Assembly (NCBI RefSeq): GCF_003473485.1
Contig: NC_053043.1
Location: 3,482,001-3,546,000, forward strand
Length of the DNA stretch: 64,000 nucleotides
Reading direction: 5' to 3'
Source of the DNA: Medicago truncatula
Taxonomy: Eukaryota; Streptophyta; Magnoliopsida; Fabales; Fabaceae
Positions 12,513 to 24,100 of this stretch are shown here, one piece after another (position 1 is the first letter of the stretch; each line of letters begins with the position of its first letter). A program made the translations under genes and the position numbers. Under the pieces are notes generated by a model that was not told the origin of the DNA, searched no databases, and worked only from the letters and a program-made list of their open reading frames with translations.

Positions 12513-14024
12513 ATGTTGGGAATTTTTAAGGAAAAGTTGGTTAATGCACCAAAGGAGCTTAACAGTCCAGCTTCTAATTCACACACTAAGGCTAAACCAA
12601 GTCATGAGATCCTTAGAGATTTCATGTCATGTAATTCCTCTAATGCATTCTACATGACTTTTGGAAATGATGCTTTATTAGCCTATTCCCCTTCAAACAA
12701 ACCCTCCATTCATCAAAGGTATGCTATAAATACCTTCTAATTATAAATTAATGATAATCCATTTAGTTTTTTTTTTTTTTCCTTTGTGATATGAGTTTCA
12801 CTTTAAATTTAAAATATTTAGATTTAGACTAATATTTCATTTTTTTTATAAAGTTTAGTTTCATATTTTTTGATATACTGTATATAATTTTATCTTCTAT
12901 AGGTTTCAGATTTGATTGTAGGCACAAAGAATCTAAGTTTATGGCTAAAATTAGACCTGCAAACTGTAGGAGAAAAGATTATATGCAATCATATATCAAA
13001 TAATATTAGGTCAAACTACATGATATCTCATCAACAAATTAACTAATTTTACATTTATTAAGAAAAAATTAACTGCAATCAATTTTCTTGATTTTATAAA
13101 AAAGCGTGTTCTAAAAAATGACCTGAACTAGATCTAGGTAAATAAAAAGGTAGTTGAAAAATGAAACTTATGTTATAAGTTTATTGAGTTCTATTGCTAA
13201 TACAAGAAATGTGTCACACAGGTTGTTTAGTGGTTTGGACAACATATACTGTGCTTTCATGGGTAACCTGCATAATCTTAGTCAATTGAACAAGCAGTAT
13301 GGACTATCAAAGGGAGGCAATGAGGCTATGTTTATTATTGAAGCGTATCGGACACTTCGTGACAGGGGTCCATACCCTGCTGATCAAGTCCTCAAAGGAC
13401 TTGAAGGCAGTTTTGCATTTGTGATCTATGACCATAAGGACGGAACTGTTTTTGCTGCATCTGTGAGTCACTTTCTTAATTAGCCTCTAAATAAAAATTC
13501 ACCTTTTGTGATTAATTAATTGACAATTATGTTTGTGTTTGATTAGGGTTCTGATGGCCATATTGGCCTCTATTGGGGTATTGCTGCTGATGGTTCTGTG
13601 GTTATTTCTGAAAATTTGGAGCTTGTAAAAGCTAGCTGTGCTAAATCATTTGCACCATTTCCAACTGGTATGTAAATTTGGTTTGCAAAGTCATGATTTT
13701 TTAACTACCCTATGGAAAGATCATAAATGATTTTGTAAATTACTAATAACATGTTGCATTTTTTAATTTGGTACTATTACTTAGATAATGTGAAAAATTG
13801 TCTACGGACTAATAGAATTTAATGCATAAATTTCAGGGTGTCTGTTTCATAGTGAGCATGGTCTGTTGAACTTTGAACATCCAACCAAGAAGATGAAAGC
13901 AATGCCTAGGATTGACAGTGAGGGTGTTATGTGTGGGGCCAATTTCAATGTTGATTCTCAGTCAAGGAATCAAATGATGCCACGTGTCGGAAGTGAAGCT
14001 AACTGGGCTACTTGGGGAAGCTAG
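12513..14024 (+). CDS. DUF3700 protein with YGL and LRDR motifs (TSJT1 / aluminium-induced-like), 251 aa
   Basis: Exons 12513-12718, 13222-13462, 13547-13667 and 13837-14024 total 756 nt with consistent phases. The protein starts MLGIFKEKLVNAPKELNSPA, carries YGL at residues 95-97 and LRDR at 114-117, and has a glutamine-amidotransferase-type (class II, asparagine-synthetase N-domain-like) fold signature (GLEGSFAFVIYD). Family members (stem-specific TSJT1, Wali7/AILP1) respond to aluminium, sugar starvation or dormancy in other plants; no enzymatic activity is firmly assigned. The usual length is about 230-255 aa, so it looks complete. It is preceded by a probable leader intron. The next gene remnant (MED16 copy C) lies on the opposite strand, tail to tail. 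Confidence 0.9.
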
Positions 14025-15007
14025 ACTAATTTTATCATCATAATAATAATCTAAGTTTCTTTTGTATTTTGTTTGCCAAGAGCAACTTATTAGCCCTTTT
14101 GGGATATTTAGTTTTTGTCGTTTGGTTTCGTTGTTGTGTATATATTTGTTCTTCAATGTTGAGCATGACTGGTGATTTCCAATATGAATAACACGGAGTT
14201 TTAGTTTTTCCTAAGTCAATTTCAGTGTCTTATTTGCTTCCGTTATGCTTTATTGCTATGAATCCTTAACAAAAATGCGTACGAGAAGGAGAAAAATTCC
14301 GCACATTACTAAACACAAACCACCTGTTTTCGATTTGACATTTGAGATGCTTTTATGTTTTAAGTTCTGTAAATAATTCACGTATTTTATAAGAGACATA
14401 CACAAAAATTCAAGTATGTTGTCTGTCACTTGATAAAATTCAAGTACATAGGAGACATACACAAAAATTAATTCCACTCAGAAAACACACGAGTGTGTTA
14501 GTAGAATTGTTAATTGATGATATACTAGAGCTAAGTGTTAGACATCTTATTGGTATTGTTATGTTAGTAGGTTGCAGTTATTATGTTAATGGGCGCAATT
14601 ACAATTAGTCAGTTATTGAATAAATAGGAAAATGGAAGGAAAAGTCAGTAGAGAATTAAGCCCTGTTTGTTTTAGATTCTCTTAAAAATAATTTTTGATA
14701 TAAATTATGTGATTCGAGCAAACGAGCTGAACTTAACCAGCTGTTGAGTTTTGAGCTATACCAATTCTTGTAAAGTTGAGCAGAGGTAAGTTCGATTCAA
14801 CTCGACTCACTTTCAACTCTAGTTAGGAGAGCCTCTCAGATTTGTGTAGGGTGCAATCCAAGACTATGAAATTTCTTGAGAATCCATTGTGTAATCCTAT
14901 TCTATCATCAAAAAAGTAAGTTATTTCTATTATATTTCTTCCATGTACAAATTGTACAAATTCAGTGAAAATTTAATTTACTTTCAGTTTCTGCCTACAC
15001 TAACCAG
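14025..15007. other. Intergenic; start of MED16 duplication unit 1
   Basis: From about 14175 (TTTCCAATATGAATAACACG) the sequence resembles the 3' flanks of MED16 copies B (from ~17092) and A (from ~31378), so the duplicated unit reaches almost to the 3'-UTR of the DUF3700 gene. 14670-14990 shows no recognisable gene. Confidence 0.6.
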
Positions 15008-15656
15008 CTATACAACTCGTACCCATCTTCCTTCACACATTGGACAGGCGTAAGCCCAGCGGCTGACCCATCAAGCTCCCGGTCATTTTGAATGGGAGGG
15101 TTGGTTGAATCGGGTGAAGCAAAGGAAGAAGTCTGCCACTGACATCGTATGCACAGCACCACATAGAAGTAAATAGGAAAGTCAGAAAATAGAATACTAT
15201 CCACATGGAGGCAGAAAATTAAGTTAGGATTTTGGGAAGAAGGGTAATTTCCAAGCATCATCGGAAGAATAACTTTATGCACAAGACTTCTTTTCATACC
15301 TTGTACCAGACCCCTTCAAGACCAGTCTTCCATAATGTAGTAACGATTTCTCTTCGAGATCCCATTATACCAAGATAAGCTCCCAAATCCACTGAAGTGC
15401 TCAACCCAAAAGCTGCATCTCGCTCGGACATTCTGCGCTTCCTTGGCCACAAGCCATTGGAATCAAGTGGATTTGAAGTAACAGGTGTTGGTGCATCATT
15501 CCTACAACCCTCATCACCTAGATCAGTACAAGGTCCGCCAAACATATTCAGTCGATGGCAGTCTTCTGCTGGAGAGTGGAGTTCTAGCTCACGTACTAAA
15601 AGACCAGCGACACCTGCAACTCTAGAGCGAGGCATGTTCTGCATAGCCATTTTTAT
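15008..15656 (-). pseudogene. MED16: MED16 copy C: last two exons only (3' remnant)
   Basis: Two exons match the C-terminus of MED16. The penultimate exon (about 15299-15635) reads MQNMPRSRV at its start and ends TGLEGVWYK; the terminal exon (15008-about 15151) begins CIRCQWQTSSFASP. The terminal exon has a one-base deletion relative to copies A and B just after the NDREL word, which shifts the frame and destroys the conserved CPMCGG-x-WVRVV tail although the stop codon site itself is still recognisable. Nothing of exons 1-13 is present: homology stops at 15764, exactly where a solo LTR begins. Copy C keeps MSERDAAFG, as remembered from Arabidopsis, where A and B have MIERDAAF, so it derives from a different MED16 version than A/B. 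Confidence 0.85.
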
Positions 15657-15764
15657 TGCTCTGCATATCCATTTTTATTTAGTTTAGGAGCAGGCATTGT
15701 TCTTAAGAAAGTTAGTCAGTCCAAGGAAAGAAACAGATCTTAATTCACCAAAATGAAACAAAAC

Positions 15765-16579
15765 TGTTGTGAATTCGGATAAAACTCACACCAATGTAAA
15801 CAAAGATGTGTGGAGCAAAAGGAAGTGGTAATCTATGTGTAAAGTGTCTCCAAGCAACAACAACAAAAACAGCCCTAGTCTAGTGTAGAGCAACACCACA
15901 AGCAAATAGAAAGCAACCAAGATAAGCAAGAAAGGAAGAACAAACACACCAAAAGATTGTTGACCCAGTTCAGCCAATATGGCCTAATCTGGGGGAGAGA
16001 GCAGCTCTCCAATCCACTATGATGAAAGTGTTACAAAGGGTTACAAGAAAAATAGCTTGCAAGCTTACACAAGAACAAGACCTAGATTCTACCCATTTGT
16101 GTTTCCCCACTCTCACAATATGAACCCTAAAAGAGAAGACACAAGAGGAAGCTTAAGATCCTTCCAATGGTGGAATCTCACTACCCAAGGTGTTTACAAT
16201 GTTTTTTCCAACCCAAGAGATCCTCACTACAAAGACACTCAACCCTAGATTTCCCTCCTTTGTAATCCAAGTTTCTCTCTCTAAGCTTTACTCCAAAATC
16301 TGCACAAGAACACTTAAATACTAGTCTTCCACTGATAAAATTGTGTCACGATTTCCAAGTCGTGTCACGATTGGTACGTACGTCACAAGGTACGACCTGT
16401 CCTTATCCTGGAAACTTAACGAGCAAGTTTCAGAATCGTGTCACGATTTCCCAAGATCGTGTCACGATTTGGCACCCTGCAAACCAGCTCACGGCATCAC
16501 AAAATCGTGTCACGATGCCAAATTCGTGTCACAATTTCTCTGTTCTTTCAGACCACAAATTTGAAGCCAAATCTCAACA
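15765..16579. mobile_element. Solo LTR of an LTR retrotransposon, 815 bp
   Basis: Starts TGTTG and ends CAACA (inverted ends) and is flanked on both sides by the 5-bp target duplication AAAAC (15760-15764 and 16580-16584). No internal coding region is present, so it looks like a solo LTR from LTR-LTR recombination; a Ty1/copia origin is favoured but not proven. Left flank is the MED16 copy C intron, right flank a gypsy integrase fossil. The exact target duplication suggests a fairly recent insertion. Confidence 0.8.
16343..16534. repeat. Six copies of the near-palindrome TCGTGTCACGA inside the solo LTR
   Basis: Copies at about 16342-16351, 16360-16370, 16436-16446, 16457-16467, 16505-16515 and 16524-16534, most followed by TTT or TT. 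Spacing is irregular (about 18-75 bp), so this is not a simple satellite. Confidence 0.85.
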
Positions 16580-16584
16580 AAAAC

Positions 16585-17000
16585 AACCGATGTAGCTTTA
16601 CGATTTGTTTCAGGAATGCTTCTGCAACTATCATGTTGGTATATTTATTTTATATGCTATAAAGTGAGCATATGTAGACAATCTATCAATCACCTCCAGT
16701 GTATACCCGAATCAGTTAGGAAAGTTGGTAATAAAATTCATTGCTATATCCTCCCTTCCCTTCAAAGGATTATTATTTTTTATTTTTTTGCAGAATCCCT
16801 TCAAAGGAATTGATAGTGGCTACAACAATCCAGTAGGTAAAGTATGGATGATAGTCTTGACTGCTGACATGTTGCATAATGGTGGACAAATTTTTGGATA
16901 TATTTCTTCATTGATGGGCACTAAAATTGAGATCTTATTTCAGCCAAAGTTCTAGTGATGCATTTGTGTCCCCCTATAGGAGAACTATGGTTTTCTTAGC
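16585..17000 (-). mobile_element. Ty3/gypsy integrase fossil (MED16 unit 2 flank)
   Basis: Minus-strand translation shows an integrase zinc-finger-type word (MKKYIQKFVHHYATCQQS) around 16860-16930 and core-domain words (EDIAMNFITNFP, then VIDRLSTYAHFI) around 16650-16765. It is broken in several places. The part from about 16869 outwards is shared with the flank of copy A at 31184-31290, so it was there before that duplication. Confidence 0.75.
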
Positions 17001-18152
17001 ACCTTCTATTTCGTAGATTTGTTGTTAGGCACTACTAGTAGATTAGTCCAACACATTAGTCTCCTTTGACAGAATGATTTAGACAATTTCCAATGTGAAT
17101 AACACGAAGTTTTTGTTATAATACTCTTATATCCTTAAGAAAAATGAACAAGGGTAGGAGGAAATCACACACAGAAGCAAACATAGCTTTATATTTGTTC
17201 CATCGGATGGTTCGTTCAAATTATGAGAGAAATGCTCACATTCATTTGAAAAGTATCAAGTAACTCTAATCTCCTGCTCACTAAGTAAGTAATCAACTAA
17301 GCTCTGGTCTCCCGCTCACTAAGTCTTTATAACTGTAAAACATAAAACAATGTGAGATGAGATTACTAGCCTGTTTTGTTGGCAACAAACGCACGTTCAC
17401 CACACTCCCCACTGTGATTTCTAAGAAGTTACAAAATCAAGCTTCTACGTTGCCGTGATTTTTCACCCTAATTTTCACAAAGTTGACGTTGAACCAAATA
17501 TACGCTACATCTCAGTGGATCTCAAAGGACGGAACATATGAGTGAAATAACAACCCAGAACTATCTACACTTATCTTTAATTCCTCATCTAGTCTTAGTA
17601 TAACTATGTATCTAAGTTACTAGGCGACCCAATCACTTAAACCTAAGCTATCGTTTCTTCCTATATAGGATAAGATAGTATAGGGTAATTCATCTAGCAA
17701 GAAAAGATCCTATTGATTAAGTATACAAATGAATATATGATATTATACAATCTTTACTAATCAAAAACATATTCAAAAAATATAATTTACATAGTTTAAT
17801 CCATTGATCCCATATATTGAGCAATTATACTAATTCCTCAAGCACAACATCAATTTATAGCAAGATAAACCCACAATAGATTTATAAGGCGCAAGAAAGG
17901 TAAAAATACATGATTGGAAGAGAACTTGAGCGCCAAATTGAGTTATTTGCAAACACTTTATCGTTCATTTTTCCTGAGACTCATTAGAGCAACTAAATAT
18001 AAAAGCATACTTAACTTGTAAAAGATAAATAAAATTGGGTAGATTTTAACACTATCCTCCGCATCCTGCCTATCAAGTAAATCTATATCACTTCTTCCCT
18101 ATACAATTTAGTCGATATTTGAGTCGGATACCAAGTTCCAAAAGAACAACAG
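17000..18152. other. 3' flank of MED16 copy B
   Basis: 17085-17180 resembles the flanks of copies A and C. 17190-18025 is present only here and shows no recognisable gene. 18030-18152 again matches the flank of copy A (CCTGCCTATCAAGTAAATCTA). Confidence 0.5.
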
Positions 18153-21100
18153 CTATACAACTCGGACCCATCTTCCACCACACATGGGACAGCTGTAGGC
18201 CCAGCGGCTGACCCACCAACTCTCCCGCTCATTTTGATGGGGAATGTTGGCGGAACCTAGGGAAGTAAAAGCAGAAGTCTGCCTCATACATCTTATGCAC
18301 TGCACCACACAGAAGTAAAAAGAAGAATCAGAAAATAGAATAATATATGAAGTGTCTTTTTACTAATTTTCAAGCATCGTTGAAAGTATAACATTTTGTA
18401 TATGTACAAAACTTCTTTTCATACCTTGTACCAGACCCCTTCAAGGCCAGTCTTCCATGATGTAGTAATGACATCTCTTCGAGATCCCATTATTCCAAGA
18501 TAAGCTCCCAAACCGAGTGAAGTGTTCAACCCGAAAGCTGCATCTCGCTCAATCATCCTGCGCTTCTTTGGCCGCAAGCCATTGGTTCCATAATCGATAT
18601 CGTTACTTTCCAATGACCTGGAATCAAGTGGATTTGACCTAAAGGGTTTTGGTGTATCATTTGAATCAGTACAAGGTCTGACAAACATATTAAGTTGATG
18701 CCACTCTTCTGCTGGAGGGTGGAGTTGTAGCTCGCGTAGTAGAAGACCAGTGTCATCTGCATCTCCAAGACGAGGCATGTTCTGCATAGCAATTTTTATT
18801 TAGTTTAGGGGCAGGCATTGCTCTTAGGAAGAAACATAATTTAATTCAACCAATAGAAACAAAACAAACAAAATCGCATATTTTATCAAGAGATCAATAT
18901 TCAAAGTTCAAACATATCAATTGCTCCTGTATGATCTAAAACAGTGTACTTTATTATTAAATGAGAAACAACATGCTATAAAAGGCATCATTATTAAAGA
19001 AAGACTACTGAACCCCTTCATATCCTATTTCATTAACTTCCATCAATCTTACATCACATTTTCAAATCATGAATTGAATGGCATCATAAACTTGCGGCAG
19101 TGATGCATCATGTTTGTGAAATGCAACTAATAACTAGTTCCGTTTGTCTACCAGACACACTAACTTTAAAATGAGAACACAGAAGTTACCTGCATATATG
19201 GGCCAAGGGATGCTTCCACAACCTCTGGCAGCACAGTGTAGCTCCCCTCAATATAATGTAGCTGAACCTGAATGTTGCTACTCCCCACCTGAGAAACCGG
19301 CAAGGGGTGTTGCAGCCCGGAAGTTCGGCGACAGAGATCCAAAAGTACTTGAAAAATAACCTTGACCTGAATTATTAGTGCTTTCAGACCGCGAGTAAAA
19401 CTAAAAGTTCAATCATTTTAAGCAAAAGTACTTGGGAAAGTTGTAGCAAAGTTATACCTCTTCCACACTATACCCTTGGCCTGCATTTCCATTACCAAGT
19501 CTTACAGGCCCTGGAGACGGTTCTTCACCTCCTTTTGATCCAGGCACAATCTGTCTATCCCGACCTGTCTGACCGTCATTTGACCTAACCAAACTTGTCT
19601 CAGCAGTTCTCCGCAAACCACTCTTATAGCGGGCAAGTTGTGACCGTTTAAAGAAAAAGCAGAAGAACAAAAGTTGGCATAACCTATGAAGGAAATGACA
19701 GTCCCCAATAAGTCGAACTGCAGGTGTTCCAGGAAAAGTTCCTGTATTAATGCTTATGAGCATTAAGGATGAAGGACCACTGATGGAGGGATTAAGAGTT
19801 AGGTTGGGCACTCCACCAGATGTGCTTCCGCTGGCTACAGTGACAGCTTGATTTGCCAATGTACGAAAAATCTTAGCATAATGCCGCAACCGAGTGATCA
19901 AATGTGATGCCAGATCAATAACTGAATCAACATAGGCCTACATAATATATTGAAACAGTTATGAGATGTATATACAGTTAAATGTTAAACAGAATCATAG
20001 CAACACCAACTCATTGAAAGAAAGGAGGCAATCAGAGGGTTACAAATACAAACACATTTAATAGGTTGGTAGATATATTTATCTATATGGTGTATTATAT
20101 TTGCAAAAAAATAAATTATTTTACCAGTGTGGATATAAATAGAAGTATGTATGGAAAAAACTATAAACTCCCCATCAAACAAAAAACTATAATTCCAATT
20201 TACAATTGTAAACAAACAAACCTGAATACATGGAGTTAGTTCAGGTTCAACAGCCATTTCTTCCATGTCAAAGTTGGATAGTATCTCCTCGGATGCCTGC
20301 CATGGATCAGGCAATAAAGCTGAAGGATTTATTAAGGCGGACTCAATTCCCTTCCCGAGCATATCTAGCAACACCCTAGCTTGCATATCAAGAACCGTTG
20401 CCCTGACCTCTTGAGCATTTGATCCTACAAGTAGCCTGCACTTTATCATGTCTAGACCCTGCAATCATACAAAACATAGTTGTTTTGAGCGCTGAAAGCA
20501 GCATAAAAAAGCCATTTCCATATGCATTAAAACATTACACTAAGCCAAAAAGCTAAAATGTAAAGTTAATGTCAGACAATTTAACAAGAGATGTACCATA
20601 TGAAAGCCACAAAAAAAGATTGGTCAAACTAAGGGAGACTAAACTGCTACTAACATGCATTTGCTACAAGATCCATAATTTACTTGTCTTATGAGACTAA
20701 ACTGATACTAACAAACATTTGCTACAAGATCCATAATCCAACTAATATTATATCCATGAAACACTCCATCAACACCACATAGAGTCATACAAAATAACGG
20801 AAAATTAATAATTGGAGTTAACGACAAAGAAGATAATTGAGCAAGCTAATGCTGATAGTTTACAGAAACATACAAGACAGTACTGTTGTCTGTGCTGAGC
20901 AGTAGGAAGGGAATGAAAATCCGCATCTAAGACTGCAATAACACCGTTGACTGAAACTGAAACCAAAAAAAGAATCTCATTAACATAATATTATTTAGAT
21001 GAGAGAGAATGATTAAAATAAATTATTTAGATGAGAGAGAATGAGTTGTTAAGAGAGAGATAGACACAAAGTTACCTACCTATGACACCAATGGCACCAA

Positions 21101-24100
21101 AGAACTATGGCACCCAAGTGCTACCCATAATAGAGTGCATATATGAAATAAAGTAAATTGTAATGTCCTTTTTTTCTGGCATAAATTTCAAGTAAAACCC
21201 AAAAAAAAAAAAAATATAGCAGCAGGACTAAATAGTTTGCATCTCTAGTTTCCCAAACACAAACTTCTATAAAAAACAAAAATAGTACAAAAAGACTTAA
21301 TAATTTGCACATTCTTACCAATACCCTCTTCAGCAGCTCTCTGTGTACAACCCACAACATCCCACCAATCAACTCCAACCAAAAGGCTAAACCAGAACCT
21401 GTTTTTCCTAACTTATGTTAGCAGAGAAATAAACCATTGACAATAAAAAACACATAAATCACAACTTCCAGAAAGGTTATGAACATGCCACGTCCTAAGC
21501 ATGTAAGCAATCACCTTTCAGAAATTGCATGTTCCCAAGTTGATGAGGTTGCTTTCTCTTGACCAATTGGAAAAGGTGGAGGAAGAACTCGGATTATTTT
21601 CAGCATGGCCTCACCCTTGCTTGTGTCATGCCAAACAGAAGCTGAACAGCAGCTTGTTGCAGAAAAAGCAGGAACAGAAATTGATGATCCAACATTAATC
21701 TCATAGTTGGTTACAGGTTCAAAATTCGAACCAGAAAATATGCGTACCCGGCCTTGAAAAAAAGCAACGGCAATTTCACCACCTTGAGCTGAGAAAACAA
21801 CTCGTGCGAGGGTCCCAAGATATTTTGGAAGATCAAAAGGATTGAAATGGATCCCTTTTGACTTATCGTCTGTTGCTGGTATACTAATGTCCACTTTGGA
21901 CTCCCAAACCGTACGCATAGGAGGATTTCCATCCATACTTCCAAATATTGGATTGAGGACAACAGGCTGGAAAGATGATTCCCATCGTTGGACTCTCCAC
22001 CCTGTGATTGACAGGCTCTCATCTGGATCATGAGGGGACATGTACTTCCCTGCAAAGATGAGTTGCAACTTTTAGTATCTATTTTCTGGATAAATGATCA
22101 GTGCGCGTGAAACTTCAGGCATAAAAGATTATGTAAGTCATGACAGTATTAATAATGAAGGCCGTGACAGCATTAATAATGAAGGCAACAGTAATAGTAG
22201 GCAAGAATCAAGGAGAAAATGCATATTAAAGGAATATATCATATTGCCAGTGAAAAAACACAGGTTTAGACATAAATGTTTAAAAAACTTGAACAGTTTA
22301 ACACAATATGGGTAAAATAAGGCTTCACAGATCTTAGTGCCATTCAATTGTAATTAGTTTATAAATATGGTTAGGATAATAATGAATGTAAATAATAATG
22401 TACAAAGAATATATTGAAATTGAGGATTCAAGTTAGAATTATGTACATACCCTCAACTACAACAGCAGCTATCACAGAACCACCACGCGTTGGATCAAAG
22501 GCTACCCCTGCTACACCACAACACTGGGTAGAGGGTGCAGCTTCAGAACTCACATATGCTGAAAAATTTGAAACTGTTGAGCAGTGAAGTGGTATAGATT
22601 GATCTTGCCAACTGAACAAAAAGGCAGGTAAAGGGGCAAAACCAATCCAGTTGGGTGGGCTAAGAGGTGCTGAAGTTGTAATACTTGTCTTGGGAGAAAA
22701 TTCCAGACCATTTCCCTGTCCAGGCAAAACCACCCATACTATAACGGTAGCTGGACTAAAAGCTAGCACACCGGCCACGTGTAACATACCACTGTCTGTG
22801 ATGATAGCATCAGCAGCTATAATCCCACTTGGCCCACATTCTATTAGCCCTTTACTAGTGCAAAACCATTTGGGCGGTGTTGCATTCTGAGTAGGAGGCC
22901 TTTGGGACCAATGAAGTTGAACCTTTCCTGATTGTGATACAGAACAGACACAGAGAAACTTGGGCCATCTAGCTGAAATCAAAACAACTATAAGTGTCAA
23001 ACACACAAGCATCTTACAATTTAATTAGAAAAGGAAAAACACAAAAAACAATCAGATATTAAAGACAAAGAGTGGATAACATAATTCTAATTTAAAGTTC
23101 AGTCATAAATGTCGCAACCAGCATCATGATATGAGATTTGAATAATATGGCATCAGCCAGTCACTAAGACAGCTGAATAATATGGCATCAGCCTTCATCT
23201 CAAATATAAAAAGAGAAATCATACACGTACATCCCTATGCTTTTACAGCTTAATAAATTTGCCAAAATTGGAATAAAAACCATATAAAGACAGAACAGTA
23301 AATGCAAAAAGGATAGACCTGAAGTTTCAGGTTGTTGTGAAATAAACTTTTCCACAAATGTTGACTTCGAATCGGTCGGAGCGCTTGCTTTTGATGAAAG
23401 CCACCTATACTGTATTTCAAAAAAGTAACTCGGATTAAAAGACAGATCACATTGAACGTTACAATATCTATATATATGTGCTCCCATGTTTATTAACTAT
23501 TAGAGTTCAAATTGCAAGTCAATACATCAATGCCCTGACATCATGGTCGAAACCTACAAAAACCTTTTTTTTTGTTATCTTTCTATTTTTTTCCCTAGAA
23601 AACCTATCTCTCTAAACTTTTAGAGAATTTTATTTATCGATAGAAAACTTTTTTTGAGAGATCTGTTTAAGTTTTTTTATCAGATAATTGTTTGTGTTTC
23701 TTCCCTATGCAGACAAATAAAAATGCACACACAAAATAGTGTTTTTAAGAAATCATCGAAGACAATGTATAGGAAATTTAAACATAGCACACAAGAAAAA
23801 TTAACAGCATACCGGAGAAGCCCCTGATAGCCACTTTGTAACAACTGCGGTTTCTTGACGCCACTCATGCTCACGCTGCCAGCAGTTGGTGTCAATTACA
23901 AGATTAGGTGGCCCCTGAATGGGTAAGAAATAGGCAACAAACAGGAAAAACACTAAGTCAATGACATTAGCCTCCATCAAGGCTAATACATAACTAAAAC
24001 TTCCATTAAGGTATTTGAAAATCCATATCAGTTTGAATGAAGCTATCACATATAGCTAAATCTCCCAGTACAGGACTTTTTTATATATAAAAAAGATAAA

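Noticed and set aside
15294-15687. Open frames on the strand opposite MED16 exon 14 (also at 32110-32313 and 22651-22890)
   Set aside because: Shadows of MED16 exons; the protein match is on the minus strand.
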